Shown piece by piece: positions 14,671 through 23,560 of a DNA stretch of 64,000 nucleotides. The position numbers were made by a program, and so were the translations under genes. The DNA is taken from positions 1 to 64,000 of the forward strand of contig FUZR01000005.1 of NCBI GenBank assembly GCA_900167895.1, written 5' to 3'. The DNA comes from Bacteroidales bacterium WCE2004. Lineage in GTDB: Bacteria > Bacteroidota > Bacteroidia > Bacteroidales > UBA932. How positions within the stretch are numbered: the stretch's first letter is position 1; each line of letters begins with the position of its first letter. The notes under the pieces were generated by a model. It saw only the letters and a program-made list of their open reading frames with translations, was not told the origin of the DNA and did not search any database.

Positions 14671-15903
14671 ATGAAATGGACCTGCATAATATTGACGCTA
14701 TTTCTGGTGGCCTGTACGAAGGATAACTGTCCCGTTTCCTTCACGTCTCCCATCGAATTCGGCATCGGCGACGGCTCCACGAAGGGGCAGGCGCCGATCA
14801 CGACGCTCGCCGAACTCGCGAAGCGGGATTTCAGCGTCAGCGCCTGGCATTCCCCGAAAGGGGAGACCTTCGGCGAAGCCTCCGTCAAGTATTTCGAGAA
14901 CCACCGTTTCGGCTATATCACGGACGACCCGGACCATGACGCCTTCGACGGCGGCTGGCGCGGCGTCGTCGCGCACGCCGCCTCCACCGGCGCCGCGACC
15001 GCGGACCCCGTCTATTATCCCCTGGACGGCACGCTGTCCTATTTCTGCTATGCGCCTTACCGCTCCGACGCGGCCATGTACCCGGCCCCCGACCCGGAGA
15101 CGCGCGACCTCGTCCTGACGGCGCCGGTCTCGGACGACGCGGTGCGCTCGCGCCTGCCGGGCTATCTGCCCGGCTCGCCGCTGCTGCGCTACACGCCCGC
15201 CGTTGCCGTTGCCGACCAGGTGGACCTGCTCGTCGCCCCGCCCCTGCTTGACCGGCGCCGGGACGACGACGGCGGCCGGATCCCGCTGGACTTCAGTCGG
15301 CACCGGCTGACGCAGGTCAGATTCGCATTCAACTATTCCGGTGAGCTGCGCTATCCGGAGTTCATCTGCGTGACGGGCATCGAGGTCCGGCAGGTTGCCG
15401 GTTCGGCGTATCTCTATTTCACGGAGACGGGCGCGCATGTCACGGACTGCCGCTGGTGCACGGAGCTCTCGCTCGACGACCCGGTCACGGAAGCGCCGCT
15501 CCCGCTGGCCTCCTACCACCTCGAAGAGGCGGATGGGGCGCTACTCACGGGCGTCGGCGCCGAGGTGCCGGCGCGGAACGCGGACAACGACAACCACCTG
15601 CCCGTCTGCACCGACGCGGGCGTCCTCTATCTGCTCCCGCAGACCCTTCCCGACGACGCCATGCTGCTGGTCAGCTACGTGATCTGCGAGCAGCACGGCG
15701 TGCCGCTGTCCGCGGAGGTCGTCTCCGCCCCGCTGAAGACGGCGTCGACGCCCGCCTGGCCTGCCGGCAAGCAGGTGCGCTACCTGCTCACCCTGAATGT
15801 ACCGAACCACCAGGTCAGCGGTATTTCGGCCCGGATCTATGACTGGGAGGATGCCGGCAACACCCATACGCCCGAACAGCTTTTGCCCCATATCACCCCT
15901 TGA
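14671..15903 (+). CDS. Fimbrillin-family lipoprotein (Mfa/FimA-like)
   Basis: A 410-aa lipoprotein (IILTLFLVACTKD, Cys near residue 15). It has the fimbrillin hallmarks: a TKG segment shortly after the lipid anchor, long beta-rich lobes, a central HRLTQVRFAFNYSG (similar to the H-L-K-F strand of Mfa-like proteins) and a terminal YLLTLNV strand followed by an I-DWEDAG motif typical of fimbrillin C-termini. Such proteins are exported as lipoproteins and polymerise into type V pili on the outer surface. First of five genes (14671-23015), all on one strand with gaps of 7 bp or less or overlaps. Confidence 0.8.
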   Translation: MKWTCIILTLFLVACTKDNCPVSFTSPIEFGIGDGSTKGQAPITTLAELAKRDFSVSAWHSPKGETFGEASVKYFENHRFGYITDDPDHDAFDGGWRGVVAHAASTGAATADPVYYPLDGTLSYFCYAPYRSDAAMYPAPDPETRDLVLTAPVSDDAVRSRLPGYLPGSPLLRYTPAVAVADQVDLLVAPPLLDRRRDDDGGRIPLDFSRHRLTQVRFAFNYSGELRYPEFICVTGIEVRQVAGSAYLYFTETGAHVTDCRWCTELSLDDPVTEAPLPLASYHLEEADGALLTGVGAEVPARNADNDNHLPVCTDAGVLYLLPQTLPDDAMLLVSYVICEQHGVPLSAEVVSAPLKTASTPAWPAGKQVRYLLTLNVPNHQVSGISARIYDWEDAGNTHTPEQLLPHITP

Positions 15904-15910
15904 CGGCCGC

Positions 15911-16945
15911 ATGAAACATAAAGTCCTTCCCGTCCTCGTCGCGCTGCTCCTGCCGACCGCCTGCGCCAAGGTCCCTTCCGGACCCGGGCAGGCCGCCGTG
16001 GACATCCGCGCCGCCATCGAGGGCACCCCTGCGGCGACCAAGGGCCTTGTCAATTTCGCTTCGTACGACACCTACGGCATCTTCACCTGCATCCACGAAG
16101 ACACGGACGCGCCCACGGCGTTCGCCCAGTTCCGGCCCAGCCTCTGGAACGTCCAGGCCAGCGCGCAACCCGCCCGGTGGTCCTACAAGAACGTGGCCGA
16201 CTATGCGACCGGGGACCTGTTCAGCGCGGGCTCCGAAAAGTTCATCCTGATGGGGCGGAACGACAAAGCCTGCGCCGACCTTTACGCCTATGCGCCCTGG
16301 ACGAAGGGCGCCTATGCGTCCGGCCCCGAGGCCATCCCGTTCTCGCGCCAGACGGACCTGATGTATGCGGAACAGAATACGGTCAACGCCAACCGGGGGC
16401 TGGATCCCGCCAGCTATAGCGAGCTCTCCGCGGACTTCCATTTCCGGCGGGTGATGGCGTGCCTGACGTTCGACTTCACCCTCGACTCTCCCGACAACAC
16501 GACGATGCGCATCGACCTCCGTTCCATCCAGGACATGGATCCGGCTGGCGGCGCGGTGCTCTATACCGGCGGCAAGTTCAACGCCATCACGGGGGAGCTC
16601 TATGACCTGCGGCCTGCCGAGACGCTGTCCACCGACCTGGGCGGGTGCACGGTCATCCCGGCCGGCGCTTCGTTCAACGTCTATCTGGTGCCGACGGAAG
16701 TGACGGCCGACGACGAACTGGTGTTCACGTTCGTCTCCGGCGGACACACGCTCCCGCCCTTCAAGTTGAAGGCGAGCCAGGTGCTGCACGCCAAGGCCGA
16801 TCCCGGCGATCCGGACGTGTCCGGCTTCCGGGCCGGCTACAAATATACTTTCCACTTCCGGCTGGACAACTATGTCCGTTTCGACGGCTTCGACATCCAG
16901 CCGTGGGGAGATCCCGAGGAGTTGCCTTTCCATGGAGTCATCTGA
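15911..16945 (+). CDS. Fimbrillin-family lipoprotein
   Basis: A 344-aa lipoprotein with Cys near residue 18 (LLLPTACAK) and the ATKG segment common in fimbrillins. The FHFRRVMACLTFDFTL strand and the closing KYTFHFRLDNYVRFDGFDIQPW are typical for this family. ATG 15911 is chosen because it gives the lipoprotein signal; the open frame extends upstream into the previous gene. It follows that gene by 7 bp and is probably a shaft or accessory pilin of the same fimbria. Confidence 0.78.
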   Translation: MKHKVLPVLVALLLPTACAKVPSGPGQAAVDIRAAIEGTPAATKGLVNFASYDTYGIFTCIHEDTDAPTAFAQFRPSLWNVQASAQPARWSYKNVADYATGDLFSAGSEKFILMGRNDKACADLYAYAPWTKGAYASGPEAIPFSRQTDLMYAEQNTVNANRGLDPASYSELSADFHFRRVMACLTFDFTLDSPDNTTMRIDLRSIQDMDPAGGAVLYTGGKFNAITGELYDLRPAETLSTDLGGCTVIPAGASFNVYLVPTEVTADDELVFTFVSGGHTLPPFKLKASQVLHAKADPGDPDVSGFRAGYKYTFHFRLDNYVRFDGFDIQPWGDPEELPFHGVI

Positions 16946-16946
16946 C

Positions 16947-18245
16947 ATGATGAGAAGATTGATCGCATATCTGTTCCTGCCGCTCCTGCTGCTCACGGGC
17001 GCGCTCCCTTCGTGTACGCGCACGCCGCAGCCGGACGAAGGGGAGGAGGTCCCCGTCCTGCTCTCCGCGGACACCAAGGCCCTGCCTGCCGGCGTGGAGA
17101 CCTTCCGCGTGGCGATGTTCTCCCCTTCCACCCGGCAATACACCGGCCGGAGCGGGTCCTACTGCACGGAGACCTTTTCGCACATCGACGATTATACCAA
17201 TCCGGCCAACCCCAGGACCTATACCTGGCTGCGGCCCTGCCGGGTGAGCGACGCGGGCGTCCCGCTGGACGCCGCGGGCGACCCGGTGACGGGCGCGGAC
17301 GCCGACCACGGCAGCCAGTACGGCCTGCGCTGGAACAACAGCGGCAGCGGCTGGACCGGGAACGTGTCGCTGGTGGCCCTCGCCCCGGCCGTCGGCTTCG
17401 TCGCCGACGCCACGCCGGGCCGCCTCGTCTGGCAGGATGCCGGCCACGCGGTCTGGCTGAACTGGACCCTCGATACCGAGGTCTATGTCAGCAATCCCGT
17501 GGACGGCAGCTTCACCGGGATCTGGTTCGCCGGGGAATACGTGTATTCTTCGACCGCGTCGGCCCTTTCGTCCACGCTCGCGGACCGGCGCGCCAAGGTC
17601 ACCGTCAGGATCCAGTGCTCCACCGACCTGATCCCCCGGACGCACCTCTGCGACGTCCGCGTCACGGACCGGATCGTTTCCGACCGCTTCTACCTGCACG
17701 AGATCGGCGACAACGTCCAGGGCTTCTCGCGGCCCGCGGATCCCGCCGACCCGTCCATCCTGCAGCATTTCTTCGTGGACACCGACCCGGACCACGCCGT
17801 GGTGCTGACCGACGCCGCCGGCCTCCCGGACATCTCGGATCCCGCGGGCAAGAATGTCCTGCTGGAGAAGGGCGTGACCGACTGGACCTCCAGCACGCCG
17901 TTTTTCCTCCAGGCCCGCGACTATTCCAACGCGCTGATGGCCGGCAAACGGCCGGTCATCGAAGTCCGGCTGGGCGCGGACCCGGAGAACCCCGTCAAGG
18001 TGCGGGTCCCGCTGGCGCAGAACCTCCTGCCGATGCACCACTACGTCTATACGCTGGACGTGACGAACGCCTACGTGACCGTCTACCTTTCCGTGGCCGA
18101 CTGGGACGAGGTGATGACGGGCGACAACGCCCACGGCGGTGAGACCGTCACCGAGACGCCGGCCTACCTGGGCACGGTCCAGATCGGCGACGACACCTGG
18201 GACAACGGCGGAGGCGGCGACGCCGACAAACCTGTGAATCCATGA
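16947..18245 (+). CDS. Fimbrillin-related lipoprotein (anchor or accessory pilin)
   Basis: A 432-aa lipoprotein (LFLPLLLLTGALPSC, Cys near residue 23) with an early DTKA segment and FRVAMFSPSTRQY, as in fimbrillin N-lobes, and a late HHYVYTLDVTNAYVTVYLSVADW, the family's closing strand pair. The C-terminal tail is Gly/Asp-rich. A start at 16947 leaves 1 bp from the previous stop; 16932 is a possible alternative. Its last 4 bp overlap the next gene (ATGA). Role inferred from the operon: minor pilin or anchor. Confidence 0.72.
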   Translation: MMRRLIAYLFLPLLLLTGALPSCTRTPQPDEGEEVPVLLSADTKALPAGVETFRVAMFSPSTRQYTGRSGSYCTETFSHIDDYTNPANPRTYTWLRPCRVSDAGVPLDAAGDPVTGADADHGSQYGLRWNNSGSGWTGNVSLVALAPAVGFVADATPGRLVWQDAGHAVWLNWTLDTEVYVSNPVDGSFTGIWFAGEYVYSSTASALSSTLADRRAKVTVRIQCSTDLIPRTHLCDVRVTDRIVSDRFYLHEIGDNVQGFSRPADPADPSILQHFFVDTDPDHAVVLTDAAGLPDISDPAGKNVLLEKGVTDWTSSTPFFLQARDYSNALMAGKRPVIEVRLGADPENPVKVRVPLAQNLLPMHHYVYTLDVTNAYVTVYLSVADWDEVMTGDNAHGGETVTETPAYLGTVQIGDDTWDNGGGGDADKPVNP

Positions 18246-20635
18246 GAAGCAAGCTCCATATCGTCCTGTTGCTGATGCTGGCGGCCGCCTGCACCAAGGA
18301 TCCCGGCTTCTCCGGGCTTGACCCGGAATCGGGCCGGCCCACCGTCGCCGTGACCTTCCACCTCGCCGTGGCGCCGGAGGAGCCGGCGACGAAGGGGTCG
18401 TTCGACCCCGACGAGCCCGGCTACGACGCCGCCGCGGCGATCAGGACCGTCACCGTCCTGCAGTTCGAGAAGGACGAAGAGGGCGACGGCTACACGCGCG
18501 TGGGCAACCAGGTCTGCTATGATTATGAAGCCGTCCTGGCCGGCACGGAGAACATCCCCCTGGTGACCTCCGCGCGGGAAAACATCATCTTCGTGATCGC
18601 GAACGCGACCGATCCGGGCCTCGAGACCATCCACCTGTCCGGCCACGGGTCGCTGGACGACTTCCTGGCCGGCCAGAACGGCAACCTGCTCTCCTCGCTG
18701 GGCAGCCTGGACGGCACCGGCATCCTGTATGCGCCGGACGGCGGTGCGGACCGCTACCTGCGGATGAGCGCGGCCGTCAAGGTGGACGGCGTGACCCTGG
18801 GCACGGTGCTGGGCACGCCTTCGAATCCGCTGTACCTCAAGCGCAACTGTGCCAAGCTGGTGGTCCGGGTCCGGAATTCCAGCGCCGACCCCGACAAGGT
18901 GACGGTCGGCTCGGTCCAGCTGCGTGACATCAACCGGCTGTATCACTACGTCACCAACATCCCGGTAGGCCTGCCGGTGGCGTTCACGGACCCGTATTCC
19001 CCGCAGACGCCGCGCCGCTTCGACAACGACGAAGAGGTCTTCCCGGTCGCCTTCAACGCCAGCGGCGACACGCAGACCTACACCTACCTTGTCCCCGCCA
19101 ACCTGCGCGGCACAGTCTCCAACTCGACGCAGGCCGACAAGAACCGCCACGCGCCGCAGGGCGCCACGCGCTTCTGCGTCTACGCCACCTGCGGCTCGCC
19201 GGCGAAGCCCGTCACCTACACCTACTACCTGGGCGCCAACCTCACCTCGGACTTCAACCTGGAGCCCAACAAGAAGTATGAGTTCACCATCGACCTCCAG
19301 GGCCGGGGCGACCCCACGTCCGACACGCGGATCGAAGACGAGAGCGAAGTCCGCTTCGGCCTGGACGCCAACTGCTATATGCTCAAGCCGCCGGCGCGGG
19401 CCGGGGCGACGAAGGATTTCTTCATCCCCGTCCGCCGCGCGGCCGTGTTCTGGAACCGGTCGGACACCAACATGGGCGTCTACGGCGCCGGGGAGGGAGA
19501 TCCCGCCTATACCCTGCAGGAGACGGACACCTGGGCCGCCCATCTCGTCTGGAACCAGGTGACCGACGCTCACGGCGACCCGGTCCCCGACGGGGACCTC
19601 CTGGTCACATCTTCCGGCACGGGCTTCGACCCCAACTGTCCCGCCAGCCAGGCCTGCATCCAGGTCCGGGTCGCTTCCGGGATGAAGGGCAACGCCATCG
19701 TGGCCATCAAGAAGACCAACGCGCCGACCAACGACGACATCCTGTGGAGCTGGCACCTGTGGGTGACGGACTACGACCCGTATGTCCGGATGGCTCCGCT
19801 GGCGGGCAACTACCTCTATGCCGTCCCCGGCGGCGAGATCCACCGCTATGCCGGCAGCAACTGGGAGACGGACAAATATTATGCGGACGCCTTCATGATG
19901 GACCGCAACCTCGGGGCGCTCGTGGTCGTAGGCGACCCGGCGCAGCCCGTCCCCCGCAACGGCCTCTATTATGAGTGGGGCCGCAAGGACCCGCTGCCGA
20001 ATACGGTGATCGAGAGCGGCGTCGAGGGCAACGCGACCGGCGAGCAGCCGACAGGCGCTGGCGTGGACGCGAGGCTCGCGAAAGACAATATCCGTTATGG
20101 CATCCGCCATCCGGTCCAGTTCATCTCCGGCGTGGACAACGGCGCCTGGACGACTTACGATGCCGAAGGCCCCGTCCTGGGCGCCGAGAGCGAGTGGATG
20201 GATCCGCGCGTCAACCAGCACGGTGCTGACTACTGTGAGGTGGACAAGTCCGTTTATGATCCCTGCCCCTATGGCTGGCAGGTCCCGAAACACGGTACCT
20301 GGTCGGATTTCACCAGCGCGACGACCGACTTCGACAAGGCCTCGGCCCCGGAGGGATTGTACTACTATCCGGAAGGTTATGACCCGCTTGCGCCGAAAGG
20401 CCGCATCCTGATTCCGGCTTCCGGCATCAAGGGTTATTACTGGACGGCCGGCTGGGTTAACGACGTCGGCACCGGCGGCCGCCTGTGGTCGTCTACGCCG
20501 GTCAGCAATGACGTGAACCGCGCCCAGACCTACGTGTTCGGCGGAGGCTGGTACTGGAACATGAATTATCACAATTGCCGGGGCAACGGCCTGGTCGTCC
20601 GCTGCATCCGCCGCGGCTACCGCCTTCCTTATTGA
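18242..20635 (+). CDS. Fimbrial tip-type lipoprotein with FISUMP/C-type-lectin-like C-terminus, copy 1
   Basis: A 797-aa lipoprotein (LLLMLAAACTKD). The first two thirds are beta-rich with an EPATKG segment and the block NLTSDFNLEPNKKYEFTIDL, as in large DUF4906-type fimbrial proteins. After ILWSWHLWVTDYDP the C-terminal part shows AFMMDRNLGA, LYYEWGRKDP, YDPCPYGWQVP, GYYWTAG, LWSSTP and VVRCIRRG, the signature order of the FISUMP fold, related to C-type-lectin-like modules. A tip adhesin role is inferred. The next gene is a close paralogue along its whole length. It overlaps the upstream gene by 4 bp. Confidence 0.8.
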   Translation: MRSKLHIVLLLMLAAACTKDPGFSGLDPESGRPTVAVTFHLAVAPEEPATKGSFDPDEPGYDAAAAIRTVTVLQFEKDEEGDGYTRVGNQVCYDYEAVLAGTENIPLVTSARENIIFVIANATDPGLETIHLSGHGSLDDFLAGQNGNLLSSLGSLDGTGILYAPDGGADRYLRMSAAVKVDGVTLGTVLGTPSNPLYLKRNCAKLVVRVRNSSADPDKVTVGSVQLRDINRLYHYVTNIPVGLPVAFTDPYSPQTPRRFDNDEEVFPVAFNASGDTQTYTYLVPANLRGTVSNSTQADKNRHAPQGATRFCVYATCGSPAKPVTYTYYLGANLTSDFNLEPNKKYEFTIDLQGRGDPTSDTRIEDESEVRFGLDANCYMLKPPARAGATKDFFIPVRRAAVFWNRSDTNMGVYGAGEGDPAYTLQETDTWAAHLVWNQVTDAHGDPVPDGDLLVTSSGTGFDPNCPASQACIQVRVASGMKGNAIVAIKKTNAPTNDDILWSWHLWVTDYDPYVRMAPLAGNYLYAVPGGEIHRYAGSNWETDKYYADAFMMDRNLGALVVVGDPAQPVPRNGLYYEWGRKDPLPNTVIESGVEGNATGEQPTGAGVDARLAKDNIRYGIRHPVQFISGVDNGAWTTYDAEGPVLGAESEWMDPRVNQHGADYCEVDKSVYDPCPYGWQVPKHGTWSDFTSATTDFDKASAPEGLYYYPEGYDPLAPKGRILIPASGIKGYYWTAGWVNDVGTGGRLWSSTPVSNDVNRAQTYVFGGGWYWNMNYHNCRGNGLVVRCIRRGYRLPY

Positions 20636-20642
20636 GCCTGCC

Positions 20643-23015
20643 ATGAGAGTACATAGCATCATATACTGTCTCCTAGGGCTGGCACTGCTGCCGGTCCTGG
20701 CCGCGTGCGTCAAGGAAGCGCCCTTCTCCGGCGGCATGGACCGCCCGACCGTGCCCGTGACGCTTTCGCTTTCCATCGCGCCGGAGGAGGCGGCCACCAA
20801 GGCCGACCATGAGCCGGACGCCGAAGGATACGACACGGACGCCGCGGTCAAGACGCTCCTCGTCCTGCAGTTCGAGTGGCAGGACGCCGTCAACCGGGAT
20901 GCCGCGCTGCTGATCAGCCAGCAGTTCGTAGAGTACGGCGATGCCGTCGCGCTGGTGGCTTCCGATGCGCGGAATACGGTGTTCGTCGTCGCCAACACGT
21001 GGGGCAAGGCCCCCGTTGCCATCGGTACCCCGCTGGGCACTTTCCTCGCGGGACAGAACTACAACCAGCTCACCGGCCTGGACGAGCTGACGGGGAAGGG
21101 CATCTGGTACAGCCCCAACGGCGGCGCGGACCGCTATCTGCGGATGAGCGGCTGCCTGGAGCTGCCCGACGGCGTGTCCGCCGGGGCCGTCGGGCCTTTC
21201 ACCCTCCGCCGCAATTGCGCCAAGGTGGTGATCCATGTGCGGAACACCTCCGCCGAGCCGGACAAGGTGACCATCGACAAAGTCCAGCTGTGCGACGTCA
21301 ACCGGAGATACTACTACGTCATGAATTATCCCGGATTCTCGGATCCGTATTCCCGTGTCATTCCCTGCCGCTATGACGAAGCCGAGCAGGACTTCCCCGC
21401 CGCGTACAACGGAAGCGGCGATACGCAGACCTATACGTACTACGTCCCCGTCAACCTGCGCGGGACGGTCGCGAATGCGACGCAGCGCGAGAAGAACGCC
21501 CATGCGGTGCAGGGTGCGACGCGCTTCTGCATCTATGCGACCTGCGGGGCGCCCGCGCGGAACCTCACTTATACTTACTATCTGGGCGCCAACCTCACCT
21601 CGGACTACAACCTCGAGCCCAACAAGAAATACGAGTACACCATCGATATCAACGGAAAGGGCGATCCGGCCACGGATTCGCGGATCGAGGACGCGGACGA
21701 GATCCGCTTCACCGTGGACGCCAACAGCTATATGCTGAAGCCGCCATCCCGGTCCGGGACATCGACCGTTTTCTCCGTCCCGGTGCGCCGGGCGGCGGTG
21801 TTCTGGAACCAGCCGGGCACGAACATGGGCGTGTTCGGCGCCGCCACGACGGAGGAATATGAACTGCTGGAGGATACGGCCTGGGAGGCTTTCATTGTCT
21901 GGAATGAAGTCAAGGACGGGGAAGGACATCCCGTGCCTGACAGCGAGCTGCTGGCCGGCTCCCACGACGACGGGAACGGCAGTTTTGTCGCCGCCGGCCG
22001 GGGCTTCGATCCGTCCGGCACCGCGGACCCGTTCATCCGGATCCGGGTGCGGTCCGACATGCGCGGGAATGCCCTGGTGGCCATCCGGAAGACTTCGTCC
22101 CCGACGCTGAACGACATCCTGTGGAGCTGGCATCTGTGGATCACGGACTACGATCCGTATGTGCAGTGGACCCGGGAGTCCGGGACGTATGTCTATGCCG
22201 TTCCCGGCGGGCAGATCCACCGCTATGCGGACAAGGCGGGGACGCCGCTTTGGGCTACCGACGCATACGCGGACGCCTTTATGATGGACCGCAACCTTGG
22301 GGCGCGGGTCGCGGTTCCGGCCAGCGAAAGCGACGCCTCGTCCGCGTTCGGATACTACTACCAGTTCGGCCGCAAGGACCCGTTCCCGGCGGACGGCACC
22401 ATCACCAGCATCGGGGCCGACATGACCGGAGCGCCTGGAGAAGGCACCATCAAGCGGAATATCCGCTACAGCATCCATCATCCGGAGACTTTCATCAACG
22501 GCGGCAGCAACAACTGGACGACGTATGAGACCGAGGGTGCCATCCTGGGCCACCAGAACGCTTATTGGAACGATCCAAGAACGGAGGCGCACAGCGACGA
22601 TCCGTCGGAAGCCGCCTTCGATTATTGCGAAGCCGGCAAGTCCGTCTATGATCCTTGCCCGTATGGCTGGCGGGTTCCCGCGTTGAAGGTGTGGTACGGC
22701 TTCACCACAGCCACGGTCCATTGGGAGACCGCCCCCGTCAAGGCGCTGTACTATTATCCCGAAGGCTATGACCCGTCGGCCCCGAAAGGAAGCCTCTTCT
22801 TCCCGAGCGCCGGCTTCCGGAGATCGTCCCGGCAGGATTCGGGCAGCAATGGCTACTACTGGACGGATGATCCAGGCAGTGCGGCGTATGCCAGGGGGTT
22901 ACGCTTCTATGCTTCGGGCGGCATGACCCTGTCCAGCATCGGCGTGAGCAACTATTACCGTTCGTGCGGCTACCCCGTGCGCTGCATCCGCCTCCGCGAC
23001 AGCCGTCCCTTCTGA
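20643..23015 (+). CDS. Fimbrial tip-type lipoprotein with FISUMP/C-type-lectin-like C-terminus, copy 2
   Basis: A 790-aa paralogue of the preceding protein with the same block order: lipobox (LPVLAAC), EAATKA, NLTSDYNLEPNKKYEYTIDI, LKPPSR, PVRRAAVFWNQ, ILWSWHLWITDYDP, AFMMDRNLGAR, YYYQFGRKDP, YDPCPYGWRVP, YYWTDD and PVRCIRL. The last 50 residues differ much more from copy 1 than the framework does, which suggests different binding specificities. It starts 7 bp after copy 1 and ends the operon. Tip location is inferred. Confidence 0.8.
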   Translation: MRVHSIIYCLLGLALLPVLAACVKEAPFSGGMDRPTVPVTLSLSIAPEEAATKADHEPDAEGYDTDAAVKTLLVLQFEWQDAVNRDAALLISQQFVEYGDAVALVASDARNTVFVVANTWGKAPVAIGTPLGTFLAGQNYNQLTGLDELTGKGIWYSPNGGADRYLRMSGCLELPDGVSAGAVGPFTLRRNCAKVVIHVRNTSAEPDKVTIDKVQLCDVNRRYYYVMNYPGFSDPYSRVIPCRYDEAEQDFPAAYNGSGDTQTYTYYVPVNLRGTVANATQREKNAHAVQGATRFCIYATCGAPARNLTYTYYLGANLTSDYNLEPNKKYEYTIDINGKGDPATDSRIEDADEIRFTVDANSYMLKPPSRSGTSTVFSVPVRRAAVFWNQPGTNMGVFGAATTEEYELLEDTAWEAFIVWNEVKDGEGHPVPDSELLAGSHDDGNGSFVAAGRGFDPSGTADPFIRIRVRSDMRGNALVAIRKTSSPTLNDILWSWHLWITDYDPYVQWTRESGTYVYAVPGGQIHRYADKAGTPLWATDAYADAFMMDRNLGARVAVPASESDASSAFGYYYQFGRKDPFPADGTITSIGADMTGAPGEGTIKRNIRYSIHHPETFINGGSNNWTTYETEGAILGHQNAYWNDPRTEAHSDDPSEAAFDYCEAGKSVYDPCPYGWRVPALKVWYGFTTATVHWETAPVKALYYYPEGYDPSAPKGSLFFPSAGFRRSSRQDSGSNGYYWTDDPGSAAYARGLRFYASGGMTLSSIGVSNYYRSCGYPVRCIRLRDSRPF

Positions 23016-23076
23016 CCTTCAGTCCAGAACACACCTCTGCCCTAAGTACACCTTTGTCTTCCGGAGCACCCTCTCT

Positions 23077-23131
23077 GTCATCCTGAGCGTAGCGAAGGAT
23101 CTGTCATTCCCGACCTGATCGGGGATCTTTT
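23077..23131. repeat. Intergenic palindromic elements with terminator character
   Basis: Two adjacent palindromic units: TCATCCTGAGCGTAGCGAAG followed by GATCT (arms ATCCT/AGGAT), and TCATTCCCGACCTGATCGGG followed by GATC and a T run. The same kinds of motif recur between genes in many unrelated bacterial genomes. The second unit with its T7 tract could end the fimbrial transcript. Confidence 0.55.
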
Positions 23132-23171
23132 TTTGAGGGAGAGGGATGCCGCAAAAATACCTGCCGAAAAA

Positions 23172-23202
23172 TTGTGAGAGTCAATTTTATTTTTTAGATT
23201 CG
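23172..23202 (+). promoter_or_regulatory. Candidate promoter of the second peptide locus
   Basis: TTG (23172-23174), 20-nt spacer, TAGATTCG (23195-23202), one mismatch from TAnnTTTG. Confidence 0.4.
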
Positions 23203-23295
23203 CAAAGTTTTGTCCGATGACAAATTCGCCACCATGGTGTAAATCACATATTTAACTATTAACCGTCCCTTCGGGGGCACAAACTTTTAACAATT

Positions 23296-23547
23296 ATGAA
23301 AAGTATGAAAAAGATTTTCATCGGACTTGCAGCGGTCGCTGCGATGGGTGTATTTGCTCTCTGTTTCATCAACTCTAAAACATGCGACCTTCTTTTTTCT
23401 GGAGAAGTGAATGCGTCGGCTTACATTGTGCATCCATGTGCGTATCAACCGAACAAATCTTGCACATGGGTTTTCCCTGATGAGAGTATCACAATTCCTA
23501 ATGCTACCCATGGTTGTTGTGATAAAGAGAAAGCATCGATAAACTAA
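23296..23547 (+). CDS. NVEALA-like exported cysteine peptide
   Basis: An 83-aa precursor: KKIFIGLAAVAAMGVFALCF leader, then a hydrophilic stretch ending in SGEVNASA, which resembles the NVEALA motif and supplies an A-x-A cleavage site before Y. The predicted mature part has four cysteines: HPCAYQPNKSC and a CC pair near the C-terminus. CAYQ recurs in the peptide at 1565. Codon use is AT-richer than in the fimbrial operon upstream. It heads the group propeller lipoprotein, signal peptidase homologue, thioredoxin-like lipoprotein. Function unknown; NVEALA peptides have been noted only as a Bacteroidales family. Confidence 0.75.
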   Translation: MKSMKKIFIGLAAVAAMGVFALCFINSKTCDLLFSGEVNASAYIVHPCAYQPNKSCTWVFPDESITIPNATHGCCDKEKASIN

Positions 23548-23560
23548 TAGACAACAAAGT

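Noticed and set aside
18164..22721. Long minus-strand frames opposite the fimbrial tip genes
   Set aside because: Both follow the reverse complement of the paralogous tip genes and carry no start context or known domains.
18242..23015. A complete diversity-generating retroelement
   Set aside because: Only possible target proteins are present; no reverse transcriptase, accessory gene or template repeat is in the window.
23296..23547. Bacteriocin or lanthipeptide precursor
   Set aside because: No double-Gly leader, no modification enzyme and no peptidase-containing ABC transporter nearby; the leader is Sec-like.
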